A stretch of 64,000 nucleotides of DNA, taken from positions 3,968,001-4,032,000 of the forward strand of contig NZ_CP010797.1 in assembly GCF_000954115.1 (NCBI RefSeq). Reading direction: 5' to 3'. Below, piece by piece: positions 7,359 to 15,461 of the stretch. How positions within the stretch are numbered: the first letter of the stretch is position 1; each line of letters begins with the position of its first letter. The notes beneath the pieces are model-generated. The model was not told the DNA's origin. It saw only the letters and a list, made by a program, of their open reading frames with translations, and ran no database searches. Made by a program: the position numbers and the translations under genes. This stretch comes from Rhodococcus sp. B7740. Its GTDB lineage: Bacteria; Actinomycetota; Actinomycetes; Mycobacteriales; Mycobacteriaceae.

Positions 7359-8444
7359 TCACCCTCCGGTGGTGATCGGGGCGGCACCGGGCAGTGGTGT
7401 CGGCAATGCGCGGCCGTCGGGAGCGGAGGGCGGCGGGACGGGAGCTGCACCGTTGATGAGGATGTCGCCCTTGGCGGTACCGACGATGGTCGCGAAGCCG
7501 CCGGAATCGAGTTCCTTGCCCACCGAGCACGTCACCTGCCTGCTACCGGCGAGCCAACTTGCGACGTCGATGGTGTCCCAGAACAGGGTGAGCGTCTTGT
7601 CTCGCAGTGCGGTGTCCGAGCCGAGGTAGCCATTGACGGCGTCGGTGCACGTGGCTTCCAGGTATGCGTCCTGGTCGGCCTCGGACGGGTGTCCGCCGGG
7701 GAACTGCTGCGTCAGGTTGATCACCGACGCCACCTCGTACGCGTGCGGTGCCGAGCAGTCCACCGGATCGGCAGGCACGTTCTGGTTGATGCCGACGCAG
7801 GTGCCGGTCGGCCAGACCTTCGACTGGTCCTGGTCGAGAATCGAGCCGGTCATCTCCATCAGCGCACCGGTGTTCGACGGCATCTGCACTCCGCAGCGCA
7901 ATGTCCGCTCACCCTTGGCCCACCCGGCCTGGCTGGGGAACATCAGCCCGACGCCGAAGCGTCCGTTGGGATCGAACTTGGCTCCGACGTAGTCGTCGAC
8001 GGCGGCCTCGCAGTGTTCGTCGCGCAGTTCGCTGAACCGGATGGAACCGGGATACGGCGACCCCGGACCGAACTCGACGCCGGGGTAGACGCTCATGTCG
8101 ATGTCGCGAGCCACCTCGAAGCGATGGGGATCGGCGCAGGGAACTTCGGCGAGATCCTGTCGGTCCGTCTCCGGATCGTCGGTGGGCGTCCACTGCAAGC
8201 ATGCGCCCGGATCGGCGGCACCGAAGGACGACGCCGAAACGGGGCCATCGGTCGCAGGCCCACCGGCCGTCGCATGGGTGGTGATCTTCTCGGGCGTCGA
8301 GAACCCGTCGGAGAGAAAAACCGTCGCGCCCGCGGCCAGCACCGCACCGACCGCAACCATGGCCAGCCCGCGTCGAGCTGTGGTTGCAGACAGTGTTCGC
8401 CGAGACTTCTCGCTCGGCGGAGAGTCTGTTTCGTATCCGGACAT
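7359..8444 (-). CDS. Septum formation family protein, membrane-anchored
   Basis: About 361 aa. A cytoplasmic N-terminus (~25 aa) precedes one membrane helix (about residues 27-45, GLAMVAVGAVLAAGATVFL), followed by a large extracytoplasmic region with paired Cys residues (CLQW, PCADPH, HCEAAV, LRCGV, TCVG, DCSAPHAYEV, TCTDAV, VTCSVG), in line with two disulfide-bonded septum-formation (PF13845-type) domains. The DCSAPHAYEV and PCADPHRFEV sequences are clear internal duplicates. The C-terminus is Pro-rich. ATG at 8444 follows GGAGG. Corresponds by position to Rv3835 of M. tuberculosis. 'Septum formation' is a family name; no direct function is shown. Confidence 0.8.
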   Translation of the reverse strand: MSGYETDSPPSEKSRRTLSATTARRGLAMVAVGAVLAAGATVFLSDGFSTPEKITTHATAGGPATDGPVSASSFGAADPGACLQWTPTDDPETDRQDLAEVPCADPHRFEVARDIDMSVYPGVEFGPGSPYPGSIRFSELRDEHCEAAVDDYVGAKFDPNGRFGVGLMFPSQAGWAKGERTLRCGVQMPSNTGALMEMTGSILDQDQSKVWPTGTCVGINQNVPADPVDCSAPHAYEVASVINLTQQFPGGHPSEADQDAYLEATCTDAVNGYLGSDTALRDKTLTLFWDTIDVASWLAGSRQVTCSVGKELDSGGFATIVGTAKGDILINGAAPVPPPSAPDGRALPTPLPGAAPITTGG

Positions 8445-8464
8445 CACCCTCCATCATGCCCGAG

Positions 8465-8470
8465 TATGTT
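8465..8470 (+). promoter_or_regulatory. -10 box of the ankyrin gene
   Basis: TATGTT fits TANNNT and ends 8 nt before the ATG at 8479, which has no Shine-Dalgarno; a nearly leaderless mRNA is implied. Confidence 0.5.
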
Positions 8471-8478
8471 CGGTCCTC

Positions 8479-8871
8479 ATGAGCGACCCAACAGGTGACG
8501 ACGACCTCAGCGAGCTCGCCGGCCGACTGTTCACGATGGCCCGCACCGGTGACGCGGCCGCTCTGGCGAGTTACGTCGACGCAGGCGTTCCGGTGAATCT
8601 GCACAACGAATCAGGTGACACGCTGGTCATGCTCGCCGCGTACCACGGACACACCGATGCGGTGCGTGCGCTGGTCGAGCGCGGTGCCGATGTGAACAAG
8701 CCCAACGACAAAGGGCAGACCCCACTCGCGGGCGCGGTCTTCAAAGGTGAGGACGACGTGGTGCGCGTGCTCGTCGACGGCGGAGCCGATCCACACGGCG
8801 GTCACCCGTCGGCAATCGATGCCGCCACGATGTTCGGACGCGAGGACTACCTGGGGTTGCTCGGCAAGTAA
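8479..8871 (+). CDS. Ankyrin repeat protein
   Basis: A 130-aa cytoplasmic protein made of about three ankyrin repeats: residues ~12-40, ~41-75 ([29 protein letters not shown]) and ~76-108 ([29 protein letters not shown], both written here as landmarks), then a shorter capping unit [16 protein letters not shown]. Ankyrin repeats bind other proteins; the partner is unknown. ATG at 8479 is chosen because the fold begins just after it and a -10 box lies at the leaderless spacing; the longer open frame upstream runs antisense through the neighbouring gene. The stop codon TAA forms part of the serS -10 hexamer. Confidence 0.85.
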   Translation: MSDPTGDDDLSELAGRLFTMARTGDAAALASYVDAGVPVNLHNESGDTLVMLAAYHGHTDAVRALVERGADVNKPNDKGQTPLAGAVFKGEDDVVRVLVDGGADPHGGHPSAIDAATMFGREDYLGLLGK

Positions 8872-8874
8872 GGT
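8869..8874 (+). promoter_or_regulatory. -10 box of serS
   Basis: TAAGGT fits TANNNT, overlaps the stop codon of the ankyrin gene, and ends 8 nt before the serS GTG. Confidence 0.45.
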
Positions 8875-8882
8875 TCGTTCTC

Positions 8883-10136
8883 GTGATCGACCTGAAATTC
8901 CTCCGCGAGAATCCCGATGCAGTGCGCGCCTCGCAGCGCACCCGAGGCGAGGACCCCGCTCTCGTCGACGCACTTCTCGATGCCGACGCCTCCCGCCGCG
9001 CTGCGGTGCTGGCGGGCGATCAGCTGCGCGCCGAGCAGAAAGCGTTGGGAAAGCAGGTAGGCAAGGCCTCCGCCGAGGACCGTCCCGCGCTGCTCGCCGG
9101 AGCGTCGGAGCTCGCTGCCAGAGTGAAGGCGGCCCAGGTCGCCGAAACCGAGGCCGACGCAGCCCTCGACACGGCCCATCGCGCGATCTCGAACATCGTC
9201 CAGGACGGCACGCCCGCAGGCGGCGAGGACGACTTCGTGCTGCTCGAGACCGTCGGGCAGATCCCGGAGTTCGATTTCGAGCCCAAGGATCACCTCGACC
9301 TCGGCGAGTCACTGAACCTCATCGACATGGAACGTGGAGCCAAGGTCTCCGGCTCGCGCTTCTATTTCATGACCGGCTACGGCGCGCTGCTGCAGCAGGG
9401 ATTGCTGCAGCTCGCCGCGCAGAAAGCCGTCAAGAACGGGTTCACCATGATGATCCCGCCGGTGCTGGTGCGGCCGGAGATCATGTCGGGAACCGGATTC
9501 CTCGGCGCACACGCAGACGAGATCTACCGCCTCGAAGCCGACGACCTCTACCTCGTCGGCACCTCCGAAGTAGCCCTCGCGGGCTACCACTCGGGTGAAA
9601 TCATCGACCTCGCCGACGGCCCGAAGCGGTACGCCGGATGGTCGTCGTGCTTCCGCCGCGAAGCGGGCAGCTACGGCAAGGACACCCGCGGCATCATCCG
9701 AGTGCACCAGTTCGACAAGATCGAGATGTTCTCCTACATCAAGCCCGAGGACGCAGCCGCCGAACACCAGAAGTTGCTGGAATACGAGAAGGAAATGCTC
9801 GCCGCCGTCGAGGTGCCCTACCGCGTCATCGACACCGCAGGCGGAGACCTCGGCTCTTCGGCAGCTCGTAAGTTCGACTGCGAGGCCTGGATTCCCACCC
9901 AGCAGGCCTACCGCGAACTGACCTCGACCTCGAACTGCACGACGTTCCAGGCCCGACGCCTCGGCGTGCGCTACCGCGACGAGAACGGCAAGCCCCAGAC
10001 CGCGGCGACGCTCAACGGCACCCTCGCCACCACCCGCTGGATCGTCGCGATCCTCGAAAACCACCAGCAGGCCGACGGCACCGTCCGCGTCCCCGAGGCC
10101 CTGGTGCCCTTCGTCGGAACGGATGTTCTGCGCTAG
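8883..10136 (+). CDS. serS: Seryl-tRNA synthetase
   Basis: Charges tRNA-Ser (and tRNA-Sec where present) with serine in the cytoplasm. The 417-aa protein has the N-terminal tRNA-binding coiled-coil arm (about residues 1-105, [15 protein letters not shown] onward) and a class II catalytic core: motif 2 in [20 protein letters not shown] and motif 3 in [19 protein letters not shown] start, with no Shine-Dalgarno and a -10 box just upstream. Length and motif order are normal. The last two codons and the stop (CTG CGC TAG) form the first of three copies of a 9-bp sequence that bounds two family A repeat units. Confidence 0.97.
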   Translation: MIDLKFLRENPDAVRASQRTRGEDPALVDALLDADASRRAAVLAGDQLRAEQKALGKQVGKASAEDRPALLAGASELAARVKAAQVAETEADAALDTAHRAISNIVQDGTPAGGEDDFVLLETVGQIPEFDFEPKDHLDLGESLNLIDMERGAKVSGSRFYFMTGYGALLQQGLLQLAAQKAVKNGFTMMIPPVLVRPEIMSGTGFLGAHADEIYRLEADDLYLVGTSEVALAGYHSGEIIDLADGPKRYAGWSSCFRREAGSYGKDTRGIIRVHQFDKIEMFSYIKPEDAAAEHQKLLEYEKEMLAAVEVPYRVIDTAGGDLGSSAARKFDCEAWIPTQQAYRELTSTSNCTTFQARRLGVRYRDENGKPQTAATLNGTLATTRWIVAILENHQQADGTVRVPEALVPFVGTDVLR

Positions 10137-10207
10137 TCGGGTCGTTCCGCAGGCTCCACTCCTGCGCTAGTTGGGTCGTTCCGCAGGCTCCACTCCTGCG
10201 CTAGTCC
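10131..10207. repeat. Repeat family A, two 34-bp units with 9-bp direct repeats
   Basis: CTGCGCTAG occurs three times (about 10129-10137, 10163-10171, 10197-10205), separated by two nearly identical 25-bp cores containing TCGTTCCGCAGGCTCCACTC, the reverse complement of the family A core. The first CTGCGCTAG is the end of serS. Looks like an insertion or tandem duplication at the serS stop codon. Confidence 0.85.
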
Positions 10208-10214
10208 GGTCGGC

Positions 10215-11084
10215 TCAGGCGATATCGCCGATGCAGTAGCCCTCGCCGCCGATGGCCAGTACGAACGTGCGGTTCTGGTACACCCCGGATGCGTCGATGA
10301 TGTCTGCGTTGACCTGGGTGTAGATGCCGTTCTGCCCGGTGACGAACACGCTGTCGGGGTCGAACGAGGTGATGCCGGGCAGGATGTCGGGATTGTCCAC
10401 CAGTGGCGGGGCAGTGGGAACGCCGGTCCCGAGCGCATCCCAGGTCCGACGGCCGTCGCACACGATCGGGTACGTCTCTTCCACATCGCCGAGGTTGACC
10501 GGAGTCCCGGCGAGACGTCCCAGGTAGCGATCGACGGTGTAGACCGCGTCTGCCGCGTCGAACACGGGGGCGGTGCCGGTGGGGTAGACGGTGGGGCACG
10601 CGTAGCCGGACGCGATCTCACTGCGCTTCACGCTGACCGTTGCGGTGGGCCCGGTCCAGGTGACCGCGTACTGGCCGTCGACGCCGGGGGCGGCAACGGC
10701 AGCGAGGATCGCTGCGGTGTCGACGTACATCGTCGGAATGTCGGTGGGCGGAACCGTCCAGCACCGCACCGTGACGACGCCGATTCCGCCGCCGGTGAGG
10801 TCGCCCACGAACGGACGCAGCGCCATCGCGGCAGCGGGGTTTCCGGGAACCTCGCCGACGGGTGGGCCTGGCGGGATCGGTGGGGGCGTCGCGGTGGTCG
10901 CGGAGGCTGTGGTCGGAGTTGTCGTCGACGCCGCTGTCTCGGTGGTGGTGCTCGAGGCTCCGGACTGTTCGGACGGCAGTCCGACTGCGGAATCACAGGC
11001 TCCCACCAGCGCGAGCGTTGCGATCAGCGGCAGCGCGGTCCGGACGACCCTGGTCCGCCGTGGTGGTGCCGCACTGTTCTTCAC
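10215..11084 (-). CDS. Putative lipoprotein, unknown function
   Basis: A 289-aa exported protein. The N-terminus has an Arg-rich n-region, a hydrophobic core and the lipobox LALVGAC, so Cys at about residue 30 should be lipidated. A Ser/Thr/Pro-rich linker (about residues 40-75) typical of actinobacterial lipoproteins leads to a ~210-aa domain with four Cys residues (VRCWTV, YACPTV, IVCDGR, GYCIGD) that could form disulfides. I do not recognise the domain. GTG start at 11084 follows GGGGGAG. Its 3' end abuts the family A repeats after serS. Confidence 0.8.
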   Translation of the reverse strand: MKNSAAPPRRTRVVRTALPLIATLALVGACDSAVGLPSEQSGASSTTTETAASTTTPTTASATTATPPPIPPGPPVGEVPGNPAAAMALRPFVGDLTGGGIGVVTVRCWTVPPTDIPTMYVDTAAILAAVAAPGVDGQYAVTWTGPTATVSVKRSEIASGYACPTVYPTGTAPVFDAADAVYTVDRYLGRLAGTPVNLGDVEETYPIVCDGRRTWDALGTGVPTAPPLVDNPDILPGITSFDPDSVFVTGQNGIYTQVNADIIDASGVYQNRTFVLAIGGEGYCIGDIA

Positions 11085-11156
11085 GTCGTTTCTCCCCCGT
11101 TGCTTTCGACCGGACCTGTCATCTCCCGGACCTTTTCTCCGACATCGTCCACCGAC

Positions 11157-11162
11157 TACGCT
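11157..11162 (+). promoter_or_regulatory. -10 box of the acyltransferase gene
   Basis: TACGCT fits TANNNT and ends 8 nt before the GTG at 11171; no Shine-Dalgarno is visible. Confidence 0.5.
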
Positions 11163-11170
11163 AACGGACT

Positions 11171-11911
11171 GTGGAACCCGTCTATCGATCAGTCATCGGC
11201 ATCGCTCGTGCAGTGTTCGCGTTCGAGGGCCTGAAATTCGACGTCGAGGGCGAGGAACACATCCCTGCCACCGGCGGAGCCGTCATCGCCGTCAACCACA
11301 CCGGATACATGGACTTCACCTACGCCGGGCTACCGCCACGACGGGTGAAGCGCTACATCCGATTCATGGCGAAGAAGGAAGTCTTCGACAACAAGATCTC
11401 CGGCCCGATCATGCGTGCACTGCGGCACATCCCCGTCGATCGAGGGGCCGGTGCGGAGTCGTACAAGTCGGCGGTCCAGAGCCTGCGCAACGGTGAACTC
11501 GTGGGCGTGTACCCGGAGGCAACCATCAGCCGCAGCTTCGAGATCAAGGAATTCAAGTCCGGCGCAGCGCGCATGGCCATCGAGGCAGGCGTGCCGATCA
11601 TCCCGACGGTCATCTGGGGCGCGCAGCGCGTGTGGACCAAGGGATACCCGAAACGGTTGGGCCGCACCAACACTCCCATCTCGATCGCCGTCGGTGAACC
11701 GCTGCCGCCGGTCGGTCCGCCGAACGAACTGACCGAGAAGCTGCGCACGGTGATGCAGAAGATGCTGCTCGAACTTCAGGAGAACTATCACCACGAGCCA
11801 GGGGCCTACTGGGTGCCTGCGCGATTGGGCGGCAGCGCACCGACCCTCGAAGAGGCAGACAAGCTCGATGCCCAGGACCTCGCCGCGCGTGCGGCCAAGC
11901 GGGCCGAATAG
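11171..11911 (+). CDS. Lysophospholipid (1-acylglycerol-3-phosphate-type) acyltransferase
   Basis: A 246-aa PlsC-superfamily enzyme that transfers an acyl chain to a glycerolipid or related acceptor at the inner face of the membrane. The catalytic HX4D motif is in NHTGYMDF (about residues 40-47), the acceptor-binding motif is YPEAT (about 117-121), and block IV is in VPIIPTVIWG. There is no clear membrane helix, so it is probably peripheral. The position near serS is like that of the acyltransferase genes Rv3814c-Rv3816c of M. tuberculosis. GTG start at leaderless spacing. The GNAT gene follows after 9 nt and is likely co-transcribed. Confidence 0.9.
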   Translation: MEPVYRSVIGIARAVFAFEGLKFDVEGEEHIPATGGAVIAVNHTGYMDFTYAGLPPRRVKRYIRFMAKKEVFDNKISGPIMRALRHIPVDRGAGAESYKSAVQSLRNGELVGVYPEATISRSFEIKEFKSGAARMAIEAGVPIIPTVIWGAQRVWTKGYPKRLGRTNTPISIAVGEPLPPVGPPNELTEKLRTVMQKMLLELQENYHHEPGAYWVPARLGGSAPTLEEADKLDAQDLAARAAKRAE

Positions 11912-11920
11912 AGCCACGCG

Positions 11921-12406
11921 ATGAACCTCCGTGGTGAACAGGTCGTGTTGCGGCCCGTCACCACCGAGGATGTGCCGGAGCTACGCCGAATACTGCACAC
12001 CCCCGAGGTGTACGCGCGATGGGGCGACGAGGACGCCGACGAGAACTGGCCGTTCGACAACCCCGACGAGAAGCGTCTGGTCGTCGAATTGGATTGCGCA
12101 CCAGTGGGATTGATCCAGTACGGCGAAGAGACCGATCCGATGTACCGGCACGCGTCGATCGATATCTTCCTCGACCCGGCAGTGCACGGCCGCGGCGTCG
12201 GAAAGGATGCCGTGGGCACGCTGGTGCGGTACCTGACCGCCGAACTGGGGCATCATCGTGTGGTGATCGACCCCGCTGCCGACAACGCGGCAGCGATAGC
12301 CTGTTACAGCGCAGTCGGATTCGAGCCGGTCGGGATCATGCGTCGATACGAGAAGGGCCCGAGCGGCTGGCACGACAGCCTGTTGATGGACTTGATCGTC
12401 GAGTAG
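11921..12406 (+). CDS. GNAT family N-acetyltransferase
   Basis: A 161-aa acetyl-CoA-dependent transferase. The acetyl-CoA pyrophosphate loop is HGRGVGKDAV (about residues 88-97), followed by VIDPAADNAAAIACYSAVGFEPVG, which holds the conserved Asn and Tyr of motif B. The arrangement (LRPVTTEDVPELRRIL at the start, IDPAADN..AIxCYxxxGF later) resembles aminoglycoside 6'-N-acetyltransferase-like GNATs, but substrate cannot be assigned from this. Its stop is directly adjacent to the stop of the convergent sensor kinase gene (12406/12407), with no room for a terminator. Confidence 0.85.
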   Translation: MNLRGEQVVLRPVTTEDVPELRRILHTPEVYARWGDEDADENWPFDNPDEKRLVVELDCAPVGLIQYGEETDPMYRHASIDIFLDPAVHGRGVGKDAVGTLVRYLTAELGHHRVVIDPAADNAAAIACYSAVGFEPVGIMRRYEKGPSGWHDSLLMDLIVE

Positions 12407-13858
12407 CTATCGGTGGTTCGCCGGAGTGGAGCCCGCGGAACGACCCGTGGGGCCAGGAAGTGTCAGTCGGAACCGCGCGCCGGTAGGCCCTGCGGCACAG
12501 ACGAGTTCGCCGCCATGAGCGCGCGCCAGTGTGCGCGCTATGGACAACCCGAGCCCGACGCCGCCGGAAGAACGGTCACGCGCAGCATTCAGCCGCACGA
12601 GCCGTTCGAAGATCCGCTCACGATCGGCTTCGGCGACACCGGGACCGTCGTCGTCGACGGTGACGAACGCCTGTGAATCGGTTCCTGTCGTCACTCGGAC
12701 GCTACCGTCCGGCGGCGTGAAGCGAGCGGCGTTGTCGAGTACGTTCGACAGAACTTGCTCGATGCGGCCGACGTCCACCCTGACCGGCACCGGTTGCGAG
12801 GCGTCGACCTCGAACCGGACCTGCGGGGACAGCAGTGCAGCACGCTCGACGGTGCGTCGGACCACGTCGGCGAGATCCGCGTCGGACAACTCCAGCTCCG
12901 AAGTGTTCTCTGCACGAACGGAATCGAGCATGTCGCCCACCAGGCGCGAGGCCCTGGCGGACTCGCCGACCAGCAACTCGCTCCACCTGCCGACCCGATC
13001 GGGGCGGTGCTCCGCGTCGCGCTGCAACGACTGGGCCAGCGCCGAGATCCCGGCCACGGGTGTGCGCAATTCGTGTGCCGCGTCGGCCAGGAATCGGCGC
13101 ATGTCCTCCTCTGCCCGACGCGCCGACTGGGCTGCCGCAGCTTCCTTGCGCTCGGCATCCTCGAGGGCGTCGAGCATCTCGTCGACGGCCGATGCGGTGC
13201 GGCCCAGGTCGGTCTTCGGCTTGGACGGCAGTAGCCGTCGCCCTCTGTCGCCGTTGGTGATTCGGCGTGCGACCGACGTCATCGAGTCCAGGGGGGACAA
13301 GGCGCGCCTGACCGCGTAGATCAATGCGGCGGCGGCCAGTAGCAGAGTGACTGCACCGGCACCCACCATGAGAATGCGCAATTGTCGGCGCACATCTGCG
13401 ATCGCGGTGGTGTCGCCGAGCAGTGACAGCGTCGATCCATCGGGCAGGGGCTCGGTGATTTCCAACGAATCCGACGGCGGGGCAGGAGGATCGGGTGGAC
13501 CGGGAGGGCTGGGAGCCTTCGACTGGCCGGCGGGCGGAGCCGGGGTCGCGGGCCTGATATCCGGGCCGGGCGGTCCGCTGCCGGGTACGCCGTATACCGT
13601 GCCGTCCGCGGCGGTGACGCGAACCCGGATGGCGTCGCCCTGCAACGCCTGCACCAGATCGCCGGGCCCGACGCCGCTGTCCACCAGCTCGACCGCACGG
13701 GATGCCCTGTCGGTCAACCGAGCCTCCAGATCACGCCGAAGCTGTTGACCGAGAACGACATCGACCGACGAACCGACGATCACCAGCAATATTGCGAACA
13801 GCACGACGACGGTGGCGACCACGCGGGTACGCAACGAGGGCGTGGGTGTGCGGTTCAC
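12407..13858 (-). CDS. Sensor histidine kinase of a two-component system
   Basis: A 483-aa membrane kinase. TM1 is at about residues 12-34; an extracytoplasmic loop (about 35-160) holds a long Pro-rich stretch (PATPAPPAGQSKAPSPPGPP, residues ~103-122); TM2 is near 165-185; then HAMP, the DHp domain with phospho-acceptor His262 in FLADAAHELRTP, and an ATPase domain with the N box (QVLSNVLDNAARF), G1 (DDDGPGV) and G2 (GVGLGLSIA). Its GTG overlaps the response regulator stop by 4 nt. The last 12 or so residues (TGRSAGSTPANHR) are encoded by a family A repeat, an unusual tail. Confidence 0.93.
   Translation of the reverse strand: MNRTPTPSLRTRVVATVVVLFAILLVIVGSSVDVVLGQQLRRDLEARLTDRASRAVELVDSGVGPGDLVQALQGDAIRVRVTAADGTVYGVPGSGPPGPDIRPATPAPPAGQSKAPSPPGPPDPPAPPSDSLEITEPLPDGSTLSLLGDTTAIADVRRQLRILMVGAGAVTLLLAAAALIYAVRRALSPLDSMTSVARRITNGDRGRRLLPSKPKTDLGRTASAVDEMLDALEDAERKEAAAAQSARRAEEDMRRFLADAAHELRTPVAGISALAQSLQRDAEHRPDRVGRWSELLVGESARASRLVGDMLDSVRAENTSELELSDADLADVVRRTVERAALLSPQVRFEVDASQPVPVRVDVGRIEQVLSNVLDNAARFTPPDGSVRVTTGTDSQAFVTVDDDGPGVAEADRERIFERLVRLNAARDRSSGGVGLGLSIARTLARAHGGELVCAAGPTGARFRLTLPGPTGRSAGSTPANHR
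12423..12448. repeat. Repeat family A, copy inside the kinase 3' end
   Basis: GAGTGGAGCCCGCGGAACGA followed by CCCGTG matches the family A core with one change (CCTG to CCCG). It lies within the last codons of the sensor kinase gene. Confidence 0.75.
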
Positions 13859-14538
13859 TGCGGGGCCCGCAGAGCGTAACCGAGGCCGCGGACAGTGTGG
13901 ATCAACCGTGGCCCATGGGCTTCCATCTTGCGACGCAACGCACTGATGTGCACCTCCACCAGGTTGCCGTCGTACGCGCCGTAGCCCCAGACCGATTCGA
14001 GGATGGACGTTTTGGAGACCGTGCGTCCGCGCTGCGCGACCAAAAACGTCGCCAACCGGAGCTCGGTGGCCGTCAGGTCGAGGACGTGACCGGCGCGCGT
14101 GACGACCCCCGCGGATTCGTCCACCAACAGATCGCCCACTTGGATTGCGTCCGAGGATCTGCCGCGTCTACGCAGCACCGATCTCGCTCGCGCGACCACC
14201 TCGTCGAGCTGAAACGGCTTGACCACGTAGTCGTCTGCGCCGTCGCTCAATCCGCGCAGGCGGTCCTCCAACTGATCCTTCGCGGTGACCATGATGATTC
14301 CTGCATCGCTGCTCTGGCGGACGACGTCGATCAACGCGAACCCGTCCCGCGCACCGGGCAGCATGACGTCGAGAATCACGACATCCGGGCGAAAGCCTGC
14401 CATCGTGGTGTCGAAGTCGTCACCGTCGGGCAAGGACGCAGCGGTGAATCCCGCGTCCTCGAACGCGGCCACCAGCGCCTCTCGGATGGGTAGCGAGTCC
14501 TCCACCACCATCACCCGGGGAGCGGAACTGTATGTCAT
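13855..14538 (-). CDS. OmpR/PhoB-family response regulator
   Basis: A 227-aa transcription regulator. Receiver domain, residues ~8-120: acidic pocket VVEDS, phospho-acceptor Asp57 in VVILDVMLPG, and the conserved Lys in YVVKPF. The C-terminal winged-helix DNA-binding domain (~130-225) includes LTATELRLATFLVAQRG and LVEVHISALRRKM. ATG at 14538 is chosen because the receiver fold begins directly after it; the open frame runs further but has no homology. It precedes the kinase gene with 4-nt overlap and is divergent from the Pro/Ala-repeat protein gene, with a large inverted repeat between that is probably its operator. Confidence 0.93.
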   Translation of the reverse strand: MTYSSAPRVMVVEDSLPIREALVAAFEDAGFTAASLPDGDDFDTTMAGFRPDVVILDVMLPGARDGFALIDVVRQSSDAGIIMVTAKDQLEDRLRGLSDGADDYVVKPFQLDEVVARARSVLRRRGRSSDAIQVGDLLVDESAGVVTRAGHVLDLTATELRLATFLVAQRGRTVSKTSILESVWGYGAYDGNLVEVHISALRRKMEAHGPRLIHTVRGLGYALRAPQ

Positions 14539-14558
14539 GCCTCGATTGTCACCCACCA

Positions 14559-14604
14559 GCTGAAGTGATCCTGAAGATGCGGCCGGCTTCAGGGTGACTT
14601 CAGC
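14559..14604. promoter_or_regulatory. Inverted-repeat operator, probable response-regulator site
   Basis: GCTGAAGTGATCCTGAAG (14559-14576) and CTTCAGGGTGACTTCAGC (14587-14604) are inverted copies with 16 of 18 bases matching, 10 bp apart. Each half itself contains two CTGAAG-type hexamers 12 bp apart, and OmpR-family regulators bind direct repeats at about 10-11 bp spacing. It lies between the divergent regulator and repeat-protein genes and probably controls both. Confidence 0.6.
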
Positions 14605-14666
14605 TAGCGGCGGCAGGGTCGATGACAGACCGAAACGAACGACAAAGACTCGAACAAGGAGTGAAC

Positions 14667-15386
14667 GTGAACGATCAGACTCAACCGATCCCCGCCGCAT
14701 CGAACCCGGAGCCAGTCCCCGGGAACGCGGTTCGAGAGACCCAACCGAAGCGGTGGAAGGGACGGGTTCCGATGGTGGCGACGGCCGCAGCGGGACTCGC
14801 AGTAGGAGCGCTGGTGGCGTCGGCAGTCTTCGCTGCCACCGGTCCGGACGTCTCACCCGGAGTCTCCTCGGTGGCGTCGTCGTCGACCCTCGGACAGCGG
14901 ACCGACGGCGGTGGCGGGTCGGATGTACCTGCGGTGCCGGCAACCCCGGACTCCGGTGACGGATCGACGGTGCCCGCCGCTCCTACACCGCCAGGATCTG
15001 CGGACGGCGCAACTCCTCCGGCACCGGCGGACGGGGCCACTCCGCCTGCACCGCCCGCCGGGGGTCCGGGCAAGGGTGCACCGGGTGGACCAGCTGAAGG
15101 TGGCCCGGGTGAGGGTGGCCCGGGCAAGGGTGGACCGGCTCCTCTGTGCGCCCCGGCTGACGATGCGACGCCGCCTGCTCCGGCTGACGGTGCGACGCCG
15201 CCTGCCCCGGCTGACGGTGCGACGCCGCCTGCCCCGGCTGACGGTGCGACGCCGCCTGCTCCGGCCGACGGTGCGACGCCTCCTGCTCCGCCCACTCCGG
15301 GTGCTGAGGGCGACGGCATGACACCGCCTGCTCCGGCCGATGGCGCGACTCCGCCCGCACCGCCGGCAGCTCCCTCGGGTTCCTGA
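14667..15386 (+). CDS. Pro/Ala-rich repeat membrane protein
   Basis: About 239 aa, with no recognised family. The cytoplasmic N-terminus (~40 aa) ends in KRWKGR, followed by one membrane helix (about residues 43-68, VATAAAGLAVGALVASAVFA) and a low-complexity outer region: a Gly/Ser/Pro linker, a Gly-Lys-Pro segment with one Cys, and tandem copies of the 9-mer PPAPADGAT. GTG at 14667 is preferred because AAGGAG lies 5 nt upstream; the longer frame from 14622 is possible. It is transcribed away from the response regulator across the inverted repeat, so it is a likely target of that system. The outer part probably spans or contacts the wall (inference). Confidence 0.7.
   Translation: MNDQTQPIPAASNPEPVPGNAVRETQPKRWKGRVPMVATAAAGLAVGALVASAVFAATGPDVSPGVSSVASSSTLGQRTDGGGGSDVPAVPATPDSGDGSTVPAAPTPPGSADGATPPAPADGATPPAPPAGGPGKGAPGGPAEGGPGEGGPGKGGPAPLCAPADDATPPAPADGATPPAPADGATPPAPADGATPPAPADGATPPAPPTPGAEGDGMTPPAPADGATPPAPPAAPSGS
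15155..15289 (+). repeat. 27-bp coding tandem repeat (PPAPADGAT)
   Basis: About five head-to-tail 27-bp units containing GCTGACGGTGCGACGCCGCC, differing only at silent bases, encode the 9-residue repeat. Further diverged units lie on either side (about 15001-15060 and 15313-15360). Copy number may vary between strains. Confidence 0.85.
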
Positions 15387-15397
15387 ATCAATCTCTT

Positions 15398-15431
15398 CCA
15401 GCCCCGCACCGTGTTCTCGGTGCGGGGCTGG
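15398..15431. terminator. Bidirectional terminator
   Basis: CCAGCCCCGCACCG and CGGTGCGGGGCTGG form a perfect 14-bp stem around TGTTCT. It lies between the convergent repeat-protein and 13E12 genes. There is no long T run on either side. Confidence 0.75.
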
Positions 15432-15461
15432 GGTCGTCTGTGGGCTTGTGTGGTGCGCGGG

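Noticed and set aside
15155..15289. CRISPR-like spaced repeats
   Set aside because: The 27-bp units are directly tandem with no spacers and encode PPAPADGAT in frame.
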